A stretch of 64,000 nt of DNA from Croceifilum oryzae (GCF_030814315.1 NZ_JAUSUV010000003.1:248001-312000), one strand, 5' to 3'. Positions 8,542 through 19,817 are shown, numbered from the stretch's first letter. Made by a program: numbers and translations. The notes: a model not told the origin generated them from the sequence alone.

Positions 8542-8823
8542 CTATGATTTCTGCCGGCTTAGCTGGACCCTCTTGTATCCATAATAGAAGCAAACAAGTC
8601 CAATAAGAGCGATTAAAGCGAGCAGGATATATCCTAATGGAGATTTAAAGGTAAGGGTAGCATATTCTAAGCCAGCTAAGCTGAGGAATAAAGCCCCCAT
8701 GGAGATATTCATAAATCCTTGATTCTTCATGCGCGTGTTTCCTTGGCTACGTCTATACACGAAAGAAAAAACGACAACTGCACAAAAAGAGATCATACCC
8801 AGTGTGAAAATCAGTACACCCAA
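8542..8823 (-). CDS. ytpI: YtpI-like small membrane protein
   Basis: 93 residues, about three hydrophobic helices (residues 2-22, 38-55, 63-82) and a basic C-terminus. Size, topology and position between ytoI and dnaE fit B. subtilis YtpI, of unknown function; sequence similarity is weak, so the name rests largely on synteny. Start is a TTG with AGGAGG eight bases upstream. Confidence 0.6.
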   Translation of the reverse strand: MGVLIFTLGMISFCAVVVFSFVYRRSQGNTRMKNQGFMNISMGALFLSLAGLEYATLTFKSPLGYILLALIALIGLVCFYYGYKRVQLSRQKS

Positions 8824-8849
8824 GAGAGAAGCCTCCTACAAAAAAGTAC

Positions 8850-8889
8850 GAAAAACACCCTCGATCTCAGAGGATCAGGTGTGTTTTTC
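8850..8889 (-). terminator. Rho-independent terminator
   Basis: GAAAAACAC/GTGTTTTTC with an inner CTC-GAG type stem; on the minus strand it follows the 67-residue gene and ends in a T-run. Also usable from the other side. Confidence 0.6.
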
Positions 8890-8896
8890 ACTTGTA

Positions 8897-9100
8897 TTAT
8901 TCAACCTTATGATCTGAAGTATCTGTTTCGGGGATGAACCAACATCCAAGGTCTGTGCGATCAATGTGGACTGGAAAATCGATCGTATCCAGCTTTTTTT
9001 CAATAGACTGTGCAATCTCTTCGATTTCGGTATATACGGAGAAACCTTGTTTTAACTTTTCCAGTTTAGCCCTAGCCAATGCCCTGCGACTAATAATCAT
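8897..9100 (-). CDS. hypothetical protein, 67 residues
   Basis: Starts at ATG 9100 behind AAGGGGGAG; begins MIISRRALARAKLEKLKQGF and has no membrane segment. A basic N-terminal helix is followed by an acidic middle (TEIEEIAQSIEKKLDTI) and a short beta-like tail with one Cys. No family recognised. It is divergent from dnaE and followed by ytpI on the same strand with a terminator between. Confidence 0.6.
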   Translation of the reverse strand: MIISRRALARAKLEKLKQGFSVYTEIEEIAQSIEKKLDTIDFPVHIDRTDLGCWFIPETDTSDHKVE

Positions 9101-9229
9101 GGATGCTCCCCCTTTTTTCGTTATACTAACCATCATACCTTATTTTTGCTGATATTTCGACCATGTAAGGAAAATTGACATAACTAATAAGTGGAAGGGA
9201 AGATTTGTTCCCCTATTTCAATTGAATGA

Positions 9230-9235
9230 TATAAT
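9230..9235 (+). promoter_or_regulatory. probable -10 element for dnaE
   Basis: TATAAT 34 bases before the dnaE start; the best -35 (TTGTTC at 9205) has a long 19-base spacer. Confidence 0.4.
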
Positions 9236-9269
9236 AAATCACAAAAGAAGACGAACGGAGGGGTGAAGG

Positions 9270-12200
9270 ATGAAGGATGAATTTGTGCATCTGCATGTAC
9301 ATAGTGAGTATAGTTTGTTGGACGGAGCAGGTAGGATCGAACAGCTTGTCCAGACAGCCAAAGCAAACGGGATGAAGGCGTTAGCGATTACGGATCATGG
9401 GGCGATGTATGGAGTGATCCCTTTTTACCGGGCTTGTCTAGAGGCGGGGATTAAGCCCATTATCGGTTGTGAGATGTATATGAGCGAGAATTATCTAGAA
9501 AGACCGATGTTAAAAGAGCAGAAAATCTGCCATCAACTCCTATTGGCAGAGTCAACCGAAGGCTACCATAATCTCATTCGGCTGACGACGGAAGCGCACC
9601 TTCGCGGATTTCATTATAAACCCAGAATTGACCGATCGTTACTTCGTAAGTATCGGAATGGATTAATCGCGACTAGTTCTTGCCTAGGTGGTGAGATTCC
9701 ACAGGCTATTTTGCAAGATGATGATGAGAAGGCGAAGCGCTTACTAGAAGAATATGTGGATATATTTGGACGAGAGCATTTTTTCTTAGAATTACAGGAT
9801 CATCAAATATGGGAGCAGCAAAAGGTAAATCAGAGGCTTATTTCATGGGCGAAAGAGTATGATCTAGGGCTGATTGCGACCAACGACATTCATTATGTAC
9901 ATCAAGATGATTATCAAGTTCATGACTGTTTGCTTTGTATCGGTACTGGTAAAAAAGTAGAGGATGAGAATCGATTACGATTTGCGAACGATCAGTTTTA
10001 TTTTAAGAGTGTGGAAGAGATGGCTAGGCAATTTAGCCATGTACCGGAAGCGATCACGAATACAGTGAAGATCGCCGAGCGATGTGATGTGGAGATTTCC
10101 TTTGGGGAGCGGTTACTTCCTGAATTTCCCCTTCCGCAAGTGGGAAGCAGTAGTGCGTATTTACGGGTCATTTGTGAGAAGGGTGCACAGAAACGATACG
10201 GGGAATTGACAGCTGAGATAGAGAAACGTCTTCACTATGAACTTGATGTGATTGATCAGATGGGCTTTGCTGATTATTTCCTAGTGGTATGGGATTTGGT
10301 GTCCTTTGCTCATCAAAATCAAATTGCGATTGGTCCGGGTCGGGGATCTGCGGCAGGTAGCTTGGTGTCGTATGTGCTTGAGATTACGGATGTGGATCCG
10401 ATTAAGTATCAATTACTTTTCGAACGATTCCTGAATCCTGAACGGATCAGTATGCCTGATATTGATATCGATATTTGCTATGAACGGCGAGAAGAAGTGA
10501 TTGCGTATGTGACGGAGAAGTATGGAAACGATCGAGTTGCGCAGATTATCACATTTGGAACGATGGCTCCCCGTGCGGCGATTCGTGATTTGGGTAGAGT
10601 TTTAAACTTTTCGTACCAAGAAGTAGATCGAATGGCGAAGTTGATTCCCGGAAACCCGGGTATGACTTTAAAACGTGCCTTTCAGCTAGAGCCTAAATTA
10701 GAGGAGATATATCAATTAAATCCGAAGATGGCACAGTTAGTAGATTATGCGAGACGAATCGAAGGGATCCCAAGGCATACTTCTACACACGCGGCTGGGG
10801 TCGTTATGTCGAAAACGCCGTTGACGGACTGGGTTCCTCTGCAAGAGGGCTCAGACGGGGTATCCCTCACGCAGTATGCGATGGAAGCGTTAGAGCAGAT
10901 TGGGCTACTTAAGATGGACTTTCTCGGACTACGCAATCTAAGTGTTATTGAAAAAGCGATTGAGATGATCCAGCGTGATCAAGGGATTCAGGTATCGTTT
11001 GAGGATTGTGATTATCAGGATGAAGCTACCTATCGACTATTGGCAAAAGGCGAAACGACAGGTGTCTTTCAATTAGAGTCCAGTGGGATTCGCAAGGTGC
11101 TTCGTGAGCTGAAACCGAACCACTTTGAGGATATTGTAGCGGTTCTTGCGCTGTATAGACCGGGACCGATGGAGCAAATCCCGCGATATATTCGGGCTAA
11201 GCATGGATTGGAGCCTATTTCATATCCTCATCCAGCATTGCAAGAAATATTGCTCCCTACTTATGGGATTATTGTGTATCAAGAGCAAATCATGCAGATT
11301 GCCGCAACATTGGCTGGCTTTTCTTTGGGACAAGCCGATATTTTACGTCGTGCGGTGTCGAAGAAGAAGAAAGATTTGCTGGATGAACAGAGGAAGACCT
11401 TTGTCCAGGGATGTGTGGGAAATGGATTTGAAGAAGAGGTTGGTCATCAGATTTATGATCTCATCGTTCGTTTTGCTGATTACGGATTTAACCGAAGTCA
11501 TGCGGTGGCATATGCCGTCTTAGCTTATCAAACGGCTTATTTGAAGGCAAACTATCCGCAAGCATATCTAGCGGCTCAGCTATCGACGATGATGGGGAAT
11601 CAGGGGAAAGTAGCTGAATACATGGACGAGGCGAAACGAATGGGGGTTTCGATCCTGCCACCTGATATTCAATCTAGTCGTCATCATTTTACAATCGAAG
11701 GAAATCAGATTCGCTTTGGATTAGCGGCGATCAAAAATATAGGAACACAGGCGATTGATGTGATATTGGAAGCAAGGGAGAAAGGACCCTTTGTAGATCT
11801 TCGCGATTTCTGTCGCCGGATTGATCTTCGGATTTGCAATCGGCGGGTATTGGAATCATTGATTTTATGCGGAGCTACTGAATCGTTGCCCGGGCATCGC
11901 GCGAGCCAAAAAGAGATGTTGGAAGAGGTATTAGAGAAGACATCTATGGCTCAAAAGTGGGGCTTAGAAGATCAAATGGATCTGTTTAAAGATGATGAAG
12001 ACCTCTTTACCGAAGAACCGTTAACCCGCAATTATGAAGAAGTCGCTCTGTATTCATCTAGAGAGCGGATTCAGTTGGAGAAAGAATATCTAGGTTTATT
12101 TCTTTCGGGGCATCCTTTAGATGATTATCAGCCGCAATATGAAGGACAGATTACACACCGGATTCATCAATTAGAGGAAGGAATGGACGGGGCATCGATT

Positions 12201-12704
12201 GTATTGGCGGGGATTGTGACTCATATTAAATCGATTCTCACGAAAAAGGGAGATCCGATGGCGTTTGTAGAGCTAGAGGATCAAACGGGTACGGTAGAGG
12301 TAGTTATTTTCCCGAATACGTATCGGCGGGTGCGATCGTTTCTCCAAGAAGATCAACCATTACTCATCAAAGGTGTGTATCAAGGTAATAATGAAAGTGG
12401 AAAGTGTATTGCGAATCAAATGATTCAATTAGATGAACTGAATCAAGCGGCTGAGCCTGGAGCAAATCAGCAAGTACAAATTTTTATCCGCACGCATCAA
12501 GAGAGATCCGAAATTTTGTATGCATTAAAGATGATCATAAAAGAAAACTATGGAAAAACACCTGTCCAATTAGTTTATGAACGGACGAAAAAAGGGCATT
12601 CTCTCCCTGTTCATCAGTATGGAGTAAATACAACTCTTCATTTTCAAAAGGAAGTGGAAGCGTTGCTCGGAACGGATGCGGTTCGTATTAATGTTTATAA
12701 ATAA
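9270..12704 (+). CDS. dnaE: DNA polymerase III subunit alpha, DnaE type
   Basis: 1144 residues, full length for Gram-positive DnaE1-like enzymes. Polymerises DNA from primers; in B. subtilis DnaE extends RNA primers before handing over to PolC. Visible: PHP domain from residue 3 (HLHVHSEYSLLDGAG, DHGAMYG), catalytic PDIDIDI around residue 396 with a further Asp expected downstream, the GPGRGSAAGSLVSY loop, a helix-hairpin-helix region, and a C-terminal OB fold around residue 970-1050 (VLAGIVTHI, FVELEDQTG). ATG 9270 follows GGAGGGGTGA. Precedes the malic enzyme gene as in Bacillus. Confidence 0.97.
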   Translation: MKDEFVHLHVHSEYSLLDGAGRIEQLVQTAKANGMKALAITDHGAMYGVIPFYRACLEAGIKPIIGCEMYMSENYLERPMLKEQKICHQLLLAESTEGYHNLIRLTTEAHLRGFHYKPRIDRSLLRKYRNGLIATSSCLGGEIPQAILQDDDEKAKRLLEEYVDIFGREHFFLELQDHQIWEQQKVNQRLISWAKEYDLGLIATNDIHYVHQDDYQVHDCLLCIGTGKKVEDENRLRFANDQFYFKSVEEMARQFSHVPEAITNTVKIAERCDVEISFGERLLPEFPLPQVGSSSAYLRVICEKGAQKRYGELTAEIEKRLHYELDVIDQMGFADYFLVVWDLVSFAHQNQIAIGPGRGSAAGSLVSYVLEITDVDPIKYQLLFERFLNPERISMPDIDIDICYERREEVIAYVTEKYGNDRVAQIITFGTMAPRAAIRDLGRVLNFSYQEVDRMAKLIPGNPGMTLKRAFQLEPKLEEIYQLNPKMAQLVDYARRIEGIPRHTSTHAAGVVMSKTPLTDWVPLQEGSDGVSLTQYAMEALEQIGLLKMDFLGLRNLSVIEKAIEMIQRDQGIQVSFEDCDYQDEATYRLLAKGETTGVFQLESSGIRKVLRELKPNHFEDIVAVLALYRPGPMEQIPRYIRAKHGLEPISYPHPALQEILLPTYGIIVYQEQIMQIAATLAGFSLGQADILRRAVSKKKKDLLDEQRKTFVQGCVGNGFEEEVGHQIYDLIVRFADYGFNRSHAVAYAVLAYQTAYLKANYPQAYLAAQLSTMMGNQGKVAEYMDEAKRMGVSILPPDIQSSRHHFTIEGNQIRFGLAAIKNIGTQAIDVILEAREKGPFVDLRDFCRRIDLRICNRRVLESLILCGATESLPGHRASQKEMLEEVLEKTSMAQKWGLEDQMDLFKDDEDLFTEEPLTRNYEEVALYSSRERIQLEKEYLGLFLSGHPLDDYQPQYEGQITHRIHQLEEGMDGASIVLAGIVTHIKSILTKKGDPMAFVELEDQTGTVEVVIFPNTYRRVRSFLQEDQPLLIKGVYQGNNESGKCIANQMIQLDELNQAAEPGANQQVQIFIRTHQERSEILYALKMIIKENYGKTPVQLVYERTKKGHSLPVHQYGVNTTLHFQKEVEALLGTDAVRINVYK

Positions 12705-12727
12705 TGAAGATGGATGCTATGTTCCCT

Positions 12728-12756
12728 TTTACCCCTTAGCGCTATTTTGGTATAAT
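12728..12756 (+). promoter_or_regulatory. promoter of the malic enzyme gene
   Basis: TTTACC, 17-base spacer, TATAAT. The large palindrome at 12756-12792 begins at the last base of the -10. Confidence 0.65.
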
Positions 12757-12792
12757 GTCTCTTATTGGTGGTCTGACCACCGATAAGAGACA
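12756..12792. promoter_or_regulatory. operator palindrome of GntR/FCD type over the transcription start
   Basis: A 37-base inverted repeat: TGTCTCTTAT-T-GGTGGTC, centre T, then GACCACC-G-ATAAGAGACA, all pairs matched except one G-T. Its core TGGTCTGACCA (12769-12779) fits the TGGT-NNN-ACCA operators bound by FadR/PdhR/LldR-type GntR regulators. Such a regulator is encoded just downstream of the malic enzyme gene. No T-run follows, so it is not a dnaE terminator. Confidence 0.7.
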
Positions 12793-12825
12793 TAGAGAAG
12801 CGTAGTGATAGAGGAGAGATCAGGT

Positions 12826-14058
12826 TTGTCCAGTTTAAGAGAAGCGGCACTTGAGATGCATCGAAAACATCAAGGGAAGTTAGAAGTGCAATCAAAGGTT
12901 CCGGTTGAAACTTCCTATGATTTAAGCCTGGCCTATTCTCCAGGGGTAGCTGAGCCTTGTCGTGAGATACATGTAGATCCAGATAAAGTATACGACTACA
13001 CGATGAAAGGCAACTTAGTAGCAGTTGTATCAGATGGTACGGCGGTACTTGGCCTTGGAAACATTGGTCCAGAAGCAGCTCTGCCCGTTATGGAAGGAAA
13101 AGCGCTCCTTTTTAAATCGTTTGCAGGGGTCGATGCTTTTCCATTGTGTTTAGATACAACGGATGTAGAAGAGATAGTAAAAACAGTAAAGATGCTGGCT
13201 CCCACTTTTGGGGGTGTAAATCTAGAAGATATCGCGGCACCGAATTGCTTCCAAATTGAGGAGCGTTTGCAAGAAGAAGTGGAAATTCCTGTGTTTCATG
13301 ACGATCAACACGGGACGGCCATTGTTACATTGGCGGGACTAATCAATGCTTGCAAAGTGGTAAATAAGAAGCTTTCCGAGATTCGAGTGGTGACAAGTGG
13401 TGCAGGAGCCGCTGGGATCGCGATTATTAAATTATTGATTAGCTTGGGTGTACAGGATGTCATTATGTGTGATAGTAAGGGAATTATTTACGAAGGACGC
13501 CCTCAGGGGATGAATTCGATGAAAGAAGAGATTGCACAGGTAACGAATCGCTCTGGTTTAACAGGGGATTTAGCTACCGCGATGAATGGTGCGGATGTAT
13601 TTATTGGCATCTCGGTGGCGGGAATGGTGACACAAGAGATGGTTCGCTCTATGAATCGTGACCCGATTATCTTTGCGATGGCGAATCCAACACCCGAAAT
13701 CATGCCAGAAGAAGCGTACCAAGCTGGTGCGAGGGTAGTGGGGACAGGACGCTCTGATTATCCAAATCAGGTTAATAATGTATTAGCGTTTCCGGGTATT
13801 TTTCGAGGGGCGCTTGATGTACGAGCAAAACGGATTAACGAAGCCATGAAAGTAGCCGCGGCGTATGCGATATCCGATCTTGTCTCTCCAGAGGAATTAT
13901 CAGCAGAAAAAGTGATTCCAGATGCACTCGACCCTAGGGTTTCAGCTAAAGTAGCTTCTGAGGTTGCCAGAGCCGCGATTGAAACAGGTGTGGCACGGGT
14001 AGAGCTAAATCCGGATGTCATTTATGAACGGACACTGCAACTTACCCAGCGAAAATAG
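12826..14058 (+). CDS. ytsJ: NAD(P)-dependent malic enzyme, YtsJ type
   Basis: About 410 residues; decarboxylates malate to pyruvate with NAD(P) reduction. Bacterial-type short malic enzyme close to B. subtilis YtsJ: SYDLSLAYSPGVAEPC, VYDYTMKGNLVAVVSDGT, the metal-binding VFHDDQHGTAIV, a dinucleotide-binding GAGAAGIA, and DYPNQVNNVLAFPGIFRGAL near the C-terminus. TTG 12826 is chosen because GAGGAGA lies nine bases upstream and the protein then begins SSLREAALEMH like the Bacillus enzyme; GTG 12805 has no spacing to it. A GntR-type operator covers the transcription start. Confidence 0.93.
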   Translation: MSSLREAALEMHRKHQGKLEVQSKVPVETSYDLSLAYSPGVAEPCREIHVDPDKVYDYTMKGNLVAVVSDGTAVLGLGNIGPEAALPVMEGKALLFKSFAGVDAFPLCLDTTDVEEIVKTVKMLAPTFGGVNLEDIAAPNCFQIEERLQEEVEIPVFHDDQHGTAIVTLAGLINACKVVNKKLSEIRVVTSGAGAAGIAIIKLLISLGVQDVIMCDSKGIIYEGRPQGMNSMKEEIAQVTNRSGLTGDLATAMNGADVFIGISVAGMVTQEMVRSMNRDPIIFAMANPTPEIMPEEAYQAGARVVGTGRSDYPNQVNNVLAFPGIFRGALDVRAKRINEAMKVAAAYAISDLVSPEELSAEKVIPDALDPRVSAKVASEVARAAIETGVARVELNPDVIYERTLQLTQRK

Positions 14059-14106
14059 GCTACAATCATGATCAAGACATCTTTGTTTGTTAGGAGTACA
14101 CATAGG

Positions 14107-14802
14107 ATGAAGGATGTAAGTTCGAATAAATTCCATAGCATCTTAAATAGCATCCATCAATTAATTGAAGCGGATGGTCTATGTACAGGTGATCGCCTTC
14201 CTTCTGAACGAGAGTTGTCTGAACGACTACAAGTCGGGCGTTCTACGGTACGAGAGGCATTACGATCTCTAGAGTTACTGGGGATTATTTCGACCAGACG
14301 TGGCGAGGGAACGTTCTTAGAGTCATCTCAGTCGAATCACATTGTAGAGTTATTAGCCAAATATATTTTGCAAGGACATCAAGTACTGGAGAATTTATTA
14401 GAAACTCGCGTTCTTTTGGAGATGGGGGCTGTCTGGCTCTTATGCGATCGCTTGAAAGAAGAGGATCTCGCTGAATTATTTGAGATGAATGATCAGCTTT
14501 TGCAAGTAGAGAAGCTAGAGCAAGTCGTACAACTAGATTCCACGTTTCATGAGCGCCTTGTTTATTTATCCCGAAATCATTTATTAATTCGTATCTGGCA
14601 GGAAATTATGCAGTTCTTACATACTAAGCCTGCTGTTTTATCTTTATCAAAGGTAACGGGTGCTCAAACATTGTGGGACGAGCATAAGAAGCTACTTACG
14701 GCGATTCGTGAGCGTGACATGGTCCAATCTCTATCGTTGGTGAAAGAACATTTCAGTCCATCTATGTTTCAAACAGTTGAATCGCATAGTAATCCAGTAT
14801 AG
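14107..14802 (+). CDS. GntR family regulator with FCD domain
   Basis: About 231 residues. Winged helix at residues 5-70 (RLPSERELSERLQVGRSTVR, EALRSLELLGIISTRRGEG) of the FadR subgroup, then an all-helical FCD ligand domain (LETRVLLEMGAVWLL, DSTFHERLVYLSRNH, DEHKKLLTAI) with the usual Asp/His metal-site residues. Ligands of this group are often small organic or fatty acids. Located between malic enzyme and accDA, as in several Bacillaceae; the palindrome before the malic enzyme is the likely site. ATG 14107 follows TTAGGAG; ATG 14068 lacks one. Confidence 0.85.
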   Translation: MKDVSSNKFHSILNSIHQLIEADGLCTGDRLPSERELSERLQVGRSTVREALRSLELLGIISTRRGEGTFLESSQSNHIVELLAKYILQGHQVLENLLETRVLLEMGAVWLLCDRLKEEDLAELFEMNDQLLQVEKLEQVVQLDSTFHERLVYLSRNHLLIRIWQEIMQFLHTKPAVLSLSKVTGAQTLWDEHKKLLTAIRERDMVQSLSLVKEHFSPSMFQTVESHSNPV

Positions 14803-14830
14803 ATGAATCTATCGAATGAGGTGATCCCAC

Positions 14831-15682
14831 TTGCTTAAGGATCTATTTCGCAAACAAAAAAAGTATGCAACTATTCCTACAGAAGCAACGAAAAATCAGG
14901 TCCCAGAAGGGATCATGCAAAAGTGCCCTACTTGTGGAACGATTCTTCTTTCAAAAGAAGTAGAGAAAAACGAGAAGGTATGTAAGGTATGTGGCTATCA
15001 CTTTATGATGACAGCACCAGAGCGAATTCAATCTTTAGTAGATGATGGACGATTTTTTGAGTATGACTCTGATTTGATCTCAGTTGATCCACTTCAATTT
15101 CCAGATTATCAGAAAAAAATCAAGCAGGATATGGAGAAAACAGACCTGAAAGAGGCGATTATCACAGGTGAAGGAACAATGGATGGTTATCCCGTTATTC
15201 TCGGCGTGATGGACCCTAGATTTCGGATGGGGAGCATGGGATCCGTAGTAGGCGAGAAGATTGCCCGTGCGGCAGAACGTGCTGTTCAAAAGAGATTTCC
15301 TTTTATTCTCTTCTCTGCTTCTGGAGGAGCCCGTATGCAGGAGGGAGCGCTTTCGTTGATGCAGATGGCAAAAACGAGTGCAGCTCTTCAAAAGATGAAT
15401 CAGAATCAGGTTCTTTTTGTCTCTATCTTAACCAATCCAACTACAGGCGGAGTATCGGCCAGTTTTTCTTCGTTAGGAGATATTAATATTGCAGAGCCGG
15501 GAGCATTGATCGGGTTTGCTGGGCGACGAGTGATTGAACAGACTGTGCGCCAAAAACTTCCAGATGATTTTCAGACATCGGAGTTCTTATTAAAGCATGG
15601 TCAATTGGACCTAGTCGTCCCAAGACTTGAATTACGTGATACGCTTGTAAAAATTCTTGAACTTCATACGATCAGGGGGTGA
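14831..15682 (+). CDS. accD: acetyl-CoA carboxylase carboxyltransferase subunit beta
   Basis: 283 residues; with AccA transfers CO2 from carboxybiotin to acetyl-CoA, the first step of fatty acid synthesis. N-terminal four-Cys zinc ribbon (CPTC near residue 34, CKVC near 53), [32 protein letters not shown] and a [15 protein letters not shown] segment. Starts at TTG 14831 behind GAGGTGAT. Overlaps the accA ribosome site, so the two subunits are translated together. Confidence 0.96.
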   Translation: MLKDLFRKQKKYATIPTEATKNQVPEGIMQKCPTCGTILLSKEVEKNEKVCKVCGYHFMMTAPERIQSLVDDGRFFEYDSDLISVDPLQFPDYQKKIKQDMEKTDLKEAIITGEGTMDGYPVILGVMDPRFRMGSMGSVVGEKIARAAERAVQKRFPFILFSASGGARMQEGALSLMQMAKTSAALQKMNQNQVLFVSILTNPTTGGVSASFSSLGDINIAEPGALIGFAGRRVIEQTVRQKLPDDFQTSEFLLKHGQLDLVVPRLELRDTLVKILELHTIRG

Positions 15683-15687
15683 CTACG

Positions 15688-16665
15688 ATGAGTAATTATC
15701 TACCATTTGAAAAGCCGATTTTAGAGCTACGACAAAAAATTGATGAATTGAAAGCATTTACAACCGAAAAAGACATTGATTTTAGCTCAGAGATTGATAC
15801 ACTTGAAGCGAAAGCAAAACATCTCGAAACGAAAATATATGGAAATCTGACAACTTGGCAGAAAGTACAAATTGCTCGTCATGCATCACGCCCAACGAGT
15901 GTGCATTATATCCAAGAGATTTTCCAAGATTTTATTGAGTTGCATGGAGATCGCCATTATGGAGATGACTCCGCGATTATAGGAGGAATCGGGAAGCTAA
16001 ATGGGATTCCTGTTACTGTGATCGCGCAAGAGCGGGGCAAGGATACAAAGGATAAGATTGCCCGAAACTTCGGTCTACCTCATCCAGAAGGATATCGAAA
16101 AGCCTTACGCCTTATGCAACAAGCTAATAAATTTGGTCGTCCTATTATTACGTTTATTGATACCCAAGGTGCTCATCCAGGGATCGAAGCAGAGGAACGT
16201 GGGCAGAGTGAAGCCATTGCTCGAAACTTGCGGGAGATGGCAGGCTTTGAAGTTCCGATTATCTGTGTGGTCACGGGTGAAGGTGGTAGTGGAGGGGCAC
16301 TCGGAATCGGTGTAGGAAATCGTCTCTTGATGCTAGAGCACGCTTACTATTCCGTTATCTCTCCAGAAGGCGCTGCTGCCATTTTATGGCGAGACGCTTC
16401 GAAAGCCCAAGAGGCGGCAGAGGCACTTAAAATTACAGCACAAGATCTTCAGAAGTTGGGAATTGTGGATGAGATTATTTCAGAGCCTAAGGGCGGAGCA
16501 CATCGTAATTCACAGCTGATGGCTCAGACGATTGAGCATATATTATGTAAGCATCTAACTTCACTCTTACCACTTAGCCAGTCGGAATTAGTGGAAGACC
16601 GTTACCAAAAGTTCTCGAAAATCGGGCAGTTTTCATCTACTGCTGTATTTGAGGGAAGCCGGTAA
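15688..16665 (+). CDS. accA: acetyl-CoA carboxylase carboxyltransferase subunit alpha
   Basis: 325 residues; partner of AccD in the carboxyltransferase heterotetramer. Diagnostic stretches [55 protein letters not shown] and [17 protein letters not shown] 15688 lies five bases after AGGGGGTGA, which also contains the accD stop; an overlapping GTG at 15679 lacks spacing. Followed by pfkA after 78 bases. Confidence 0.96.
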   Translation: MSNYLPFEKPILELRQKIDELKAFTTEKDIDFSSEIDTLEAKAKHLETKIYGNLTTWQKVQIARHASRPTSVHYIQEIFQDFIELHGDRHYGDDSAIIGGIGKLNGIPVTVIAQERGKDTKDKIARNFGLPHPEGYRKALRLMQQANKFGRPIITFIDTQGAHPGIEAEERGQSEAIARNLREMAGFEVPIICVVTGEGGSGGALGIGVGNRLLMLEHAYYSVISPEGAAAILWRDASKAQEAAEALKITAQDLQKLGIVDEIISEPKGGAHRNSQLMAQTIEHILCKHLTSLLPLSQSELVEDRYQKFSKIGQFSSTAVFEGSR

Positions 16666-16737
16666 CGGTTTCTCTTTTTATAATGAATGGACGTAATTTG
16701 TCCCTGTGGGATGGGAAATGCTTTCGATGAGGAGTGA

Positions 16738-17703
<966 letters not shown>

Positions 17704-17732
17704 TTATGGACAGGGAAGGAAGAAACTCGTCT

Positions 17733-19493
17733 ATGCGAAAAACAAAAATTGTATGTACGATTGGTCCAGCAAGTGAAGAGGTCTCTGTTCTACGCCAGTT
17801 AATTCAACAAGGAATGAATGTGGCTCGTTTAAATTTTTCTCACGGTTCCCATGAAGAGCACGGAGGACGGATTCGGAATATCCGTCAAGCGGCGGAAGAA
17901 GAAGGACAAACCGTTGCCATTCTGCTTGATACCAAGGGTCCAGAGATTCGCACCAAGGATCTTAAGGCTCCAGAAGTCGAATTGAAAGCAGAAGAAACCT
18001 TTATCTTAACCACAGAAGATATCCTAGGTGATGAGAAAAGAGTAGCCGTTACGTATGATCAATTACCAAACGACGTAAAACCGGGCACAACGATCTTAAT
18101 TGATGATGGATTGATTGGTCTTGAGGTAAAAGAAGTGACGGGTACAGATATCATCTGTAGCGTGACCAATGGTGGCGTTTTGAAGAATAAAAAAGGGGTT
18201 AACATCCCAGGAATTAAAATCAATCTCCCAGGTATCACCGAGAAAGATGCGGCAGATATCCATTTCGGCATTGAGCAGGGTGTTGATTTTATCGCAGCAT
18301 CGTTCATCCGAAAACCAGAAGATGTCTTGGACATTCGGAAGATCTTAGAAAAAAATCAATCCGACATCCAAATCATCTCTAAGATTGAGAACCAAGAGGG
18401 GTTAGACAACATTGAAGGTATCTTGAAGGTTTCTGATGGCTTGATGGTAGCTCGTGGAGACCTTGGTGTAGAGATTCCGACCGAAGAAGTACCGATTGCA
18501 CAAAAAGATCTAATCCGTAAATGTAACCTACTTGGGAAACCGGTTATTACTGCTACCCAGATGTTAGATTCGATGCAACGCAACCCACGTCCTACACGGG
18601 CAGAGGCAAGTGATGTAGCCAACGCGATCTTTGATGGAACAGATGCGATCATGCTATCGGGCGAAACAGCGGCAGGTCGCTATCCAGTAGAAGCAGTACG
18701 TACCATGGCTACGATTGCGAAGAAGGCAGAGTCAACCCTTCCGTATAAAGAATTGCTCAAGAAGATGCAACGAGACACTGATCTCAGCATCACCGATTCA
18801 ATCGGGCAAGCAGTCGTTTATACTTCTCACTCATTGGATTGTTCCGCGATCATCACAGCAACTGAACGTGGTTATACAGCACGCATGATTTCCAAGTATC
18901 GTCCGAGTGTGCCAATTATTGCAGTAACTCCACATAAGGATGTACAACGAAAATTACAACTCATACATGGCGTTTATCCTGTATGTGGTAATATCTGTGG
19001 AAATACAGATGAAATGTTCCAATCTGCCGTACAATCTTCTCTTGCTTCGGGCTTTATCAAAGAAGGCAATTTAGTTATCATTACAGCCGGTGTACCAGTA
19101 GGAAAATCAGGAACCACCAACCTGATGAAGGTATATGTAGCAGGTGGTGTTCTCCTTCAAGGACAAGGAATTGGGAAGAAAGTAGTTTCGGGTCCAGTTG
19201 TGGTGGGGAATACAGCAGAAGAAATCAATGGCAAAATGGTAGATGGAGCGATTATCGTCACTCGTGGTACAGAGAAAGAGATGATCCCATCCTTTGAGCG
19301 TGCAGCTGCCGTTATCACCGAAGAAGGTGGACTTACTTCTCATGCTGCAGTCGTAGGGGTTAGTTTGGGAATCCCTGTTGTAGTGGGGGTAGAAAATGCA
19401 GTGAATCAGTTAAAGAGTGAGACGATGATTACTGTTGACTCTTCACGCGGTTCGATTTATTCAGGACAAGCAGATATCATTCCAAAAGCATAA
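17733..19493 (+). CDS. pyk: pyruvate kinase with C-terminal PEP-utiliser-like extension
   Basis: 586 residues; makes pyruvate and ATP from [17 protein letters not shown] at the N-terminus, [40 protein letters not shown] and [10 protein letters not shown] are all present. The last 100 residues form the extra domain of Bacillus-type enzymes ([17 protein letters not shown]), a remnant of a PEP-mobilising domain. ATG 17733 has GGAAGGAAG ten bases upstream and gives the conserved MRKTK start. Ends with a strong hairpin. Confidence 0.96.
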   Translation: MRKTKIVCTIGPASEEVSVLRQLIQQGMNVARLNFSHGSHEEHGGRIRNIRQAAEEEGQTVAILLDTKGPEIRTKDLKAPEVELKAEETFILTTEDILGDEKRVAVTYDQLPNDVKPGTTILIDDGLIGLEVKEVTGTDIICSVTNGGVLKNKKGVNIPGIKINLPGITEKDAADIHFGIEQGVDFIAASFIRKPEDVLDIRKILEKNQSDIQIISKIENQEGLDNIEGILKVSDGLMVARGDLGVEIPTEEVPIAQKDLIRKCNLLGKPVITATQMLDSMQRNPRPTRAEASDVANAIFDGTDAIMLSGETAAGRYPVEAVRTMATIAKKAESTLPYKELLKKMQRDTDLSITDSIGQAVVYTSHSLDCSAIITATERGYTARMISKYRPSVPIIAVTPHKDVQRKLQLIHGVYPVCGNICGNTDEMFQSAVQSSLASGFIKEGNLVIITAGVPVGKSGTTNLMKVYVAGGVLLQGQGIGKKVVSGPVVVGNTAEEINGKMVDGAIIVTRGTEKEMIPSFERAAAVITEEGGLTSHAAVVGVSLGIPVVVGVENAVNQLKSETMITVDSSRGSIYSGQADIIPKA

Positions 19494-19495
19494 AA

Positions 19496-19540
19496 TTAGA
19501 GCACTGGACTCGCTACCAGTGCTCTAACTGTATCTTATTT
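19496..19540 (+). terminator. terminator after pyk
   Basis: Perfect 12-bp stem TTAGAGCACTGG/CCAGTGCTCTAA, 8-base loop; T-run weak and interrupted. Confidence 0.7.
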
Positions 19541-19610
19541 AGAAAAGACTCAAACGAGGGAATACCCACCAACGAAGCTTTCTTTTTTTCAATTTACGCT
19601 TGCGGAACAC
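19539..19610 (-). CDS. candidate 23-residue basic peptide
   Basis: GTG start with AAAGGAG ten bases upstream; product MFRKRKLKKRKLRWWVFPRL plus three residues, with ten Lys/Arg and two Trp. Lies antisense in the 324-base gap between pyk and the thioesterase gene, which otherwise holds only the pyk terminator and the next promoter. Could be a real small cationic peptide or chance; no family known to me. Confidence 0.3.
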   Translation of the reverse strand: MFRKRKLKKRKLRWWVFPRLSLF

Positions 19611-19765
19611 GATGTTCAAACTCCTTTCCTTCTGTTTATCTATATTTTTCTGTACACAAAGCAGGATTTTTTCTTTTTCGCTTATACTCATTATGTGAGT
19701 CCGGCCGTAGAAATATGTGTCGGCATAATCTTTTCACATTTGAGTGAGGTTGGCAAGAGTTTTGT

Positions 19766-19771
19766 TATAAT
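19766..19771 (+). promoter_or_regulatory. probable -10 for the thioesterase-fxsA operon
   Basis: TATAAT 46 bases before the gene; no good -35 at standard spacing. Confidence 0.35.
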
Positions 19772-19817
19772 AGCAACAACTACTATGATCGATAGCATAA
19801 CGGAGGGACTTGCCAAA

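Noticed and set aside
12756-12792. Palindrome read as dnaE terminator
   Set aside because: No T-run follows it and it starts at the last base of a -10 element; an operator role fits better.
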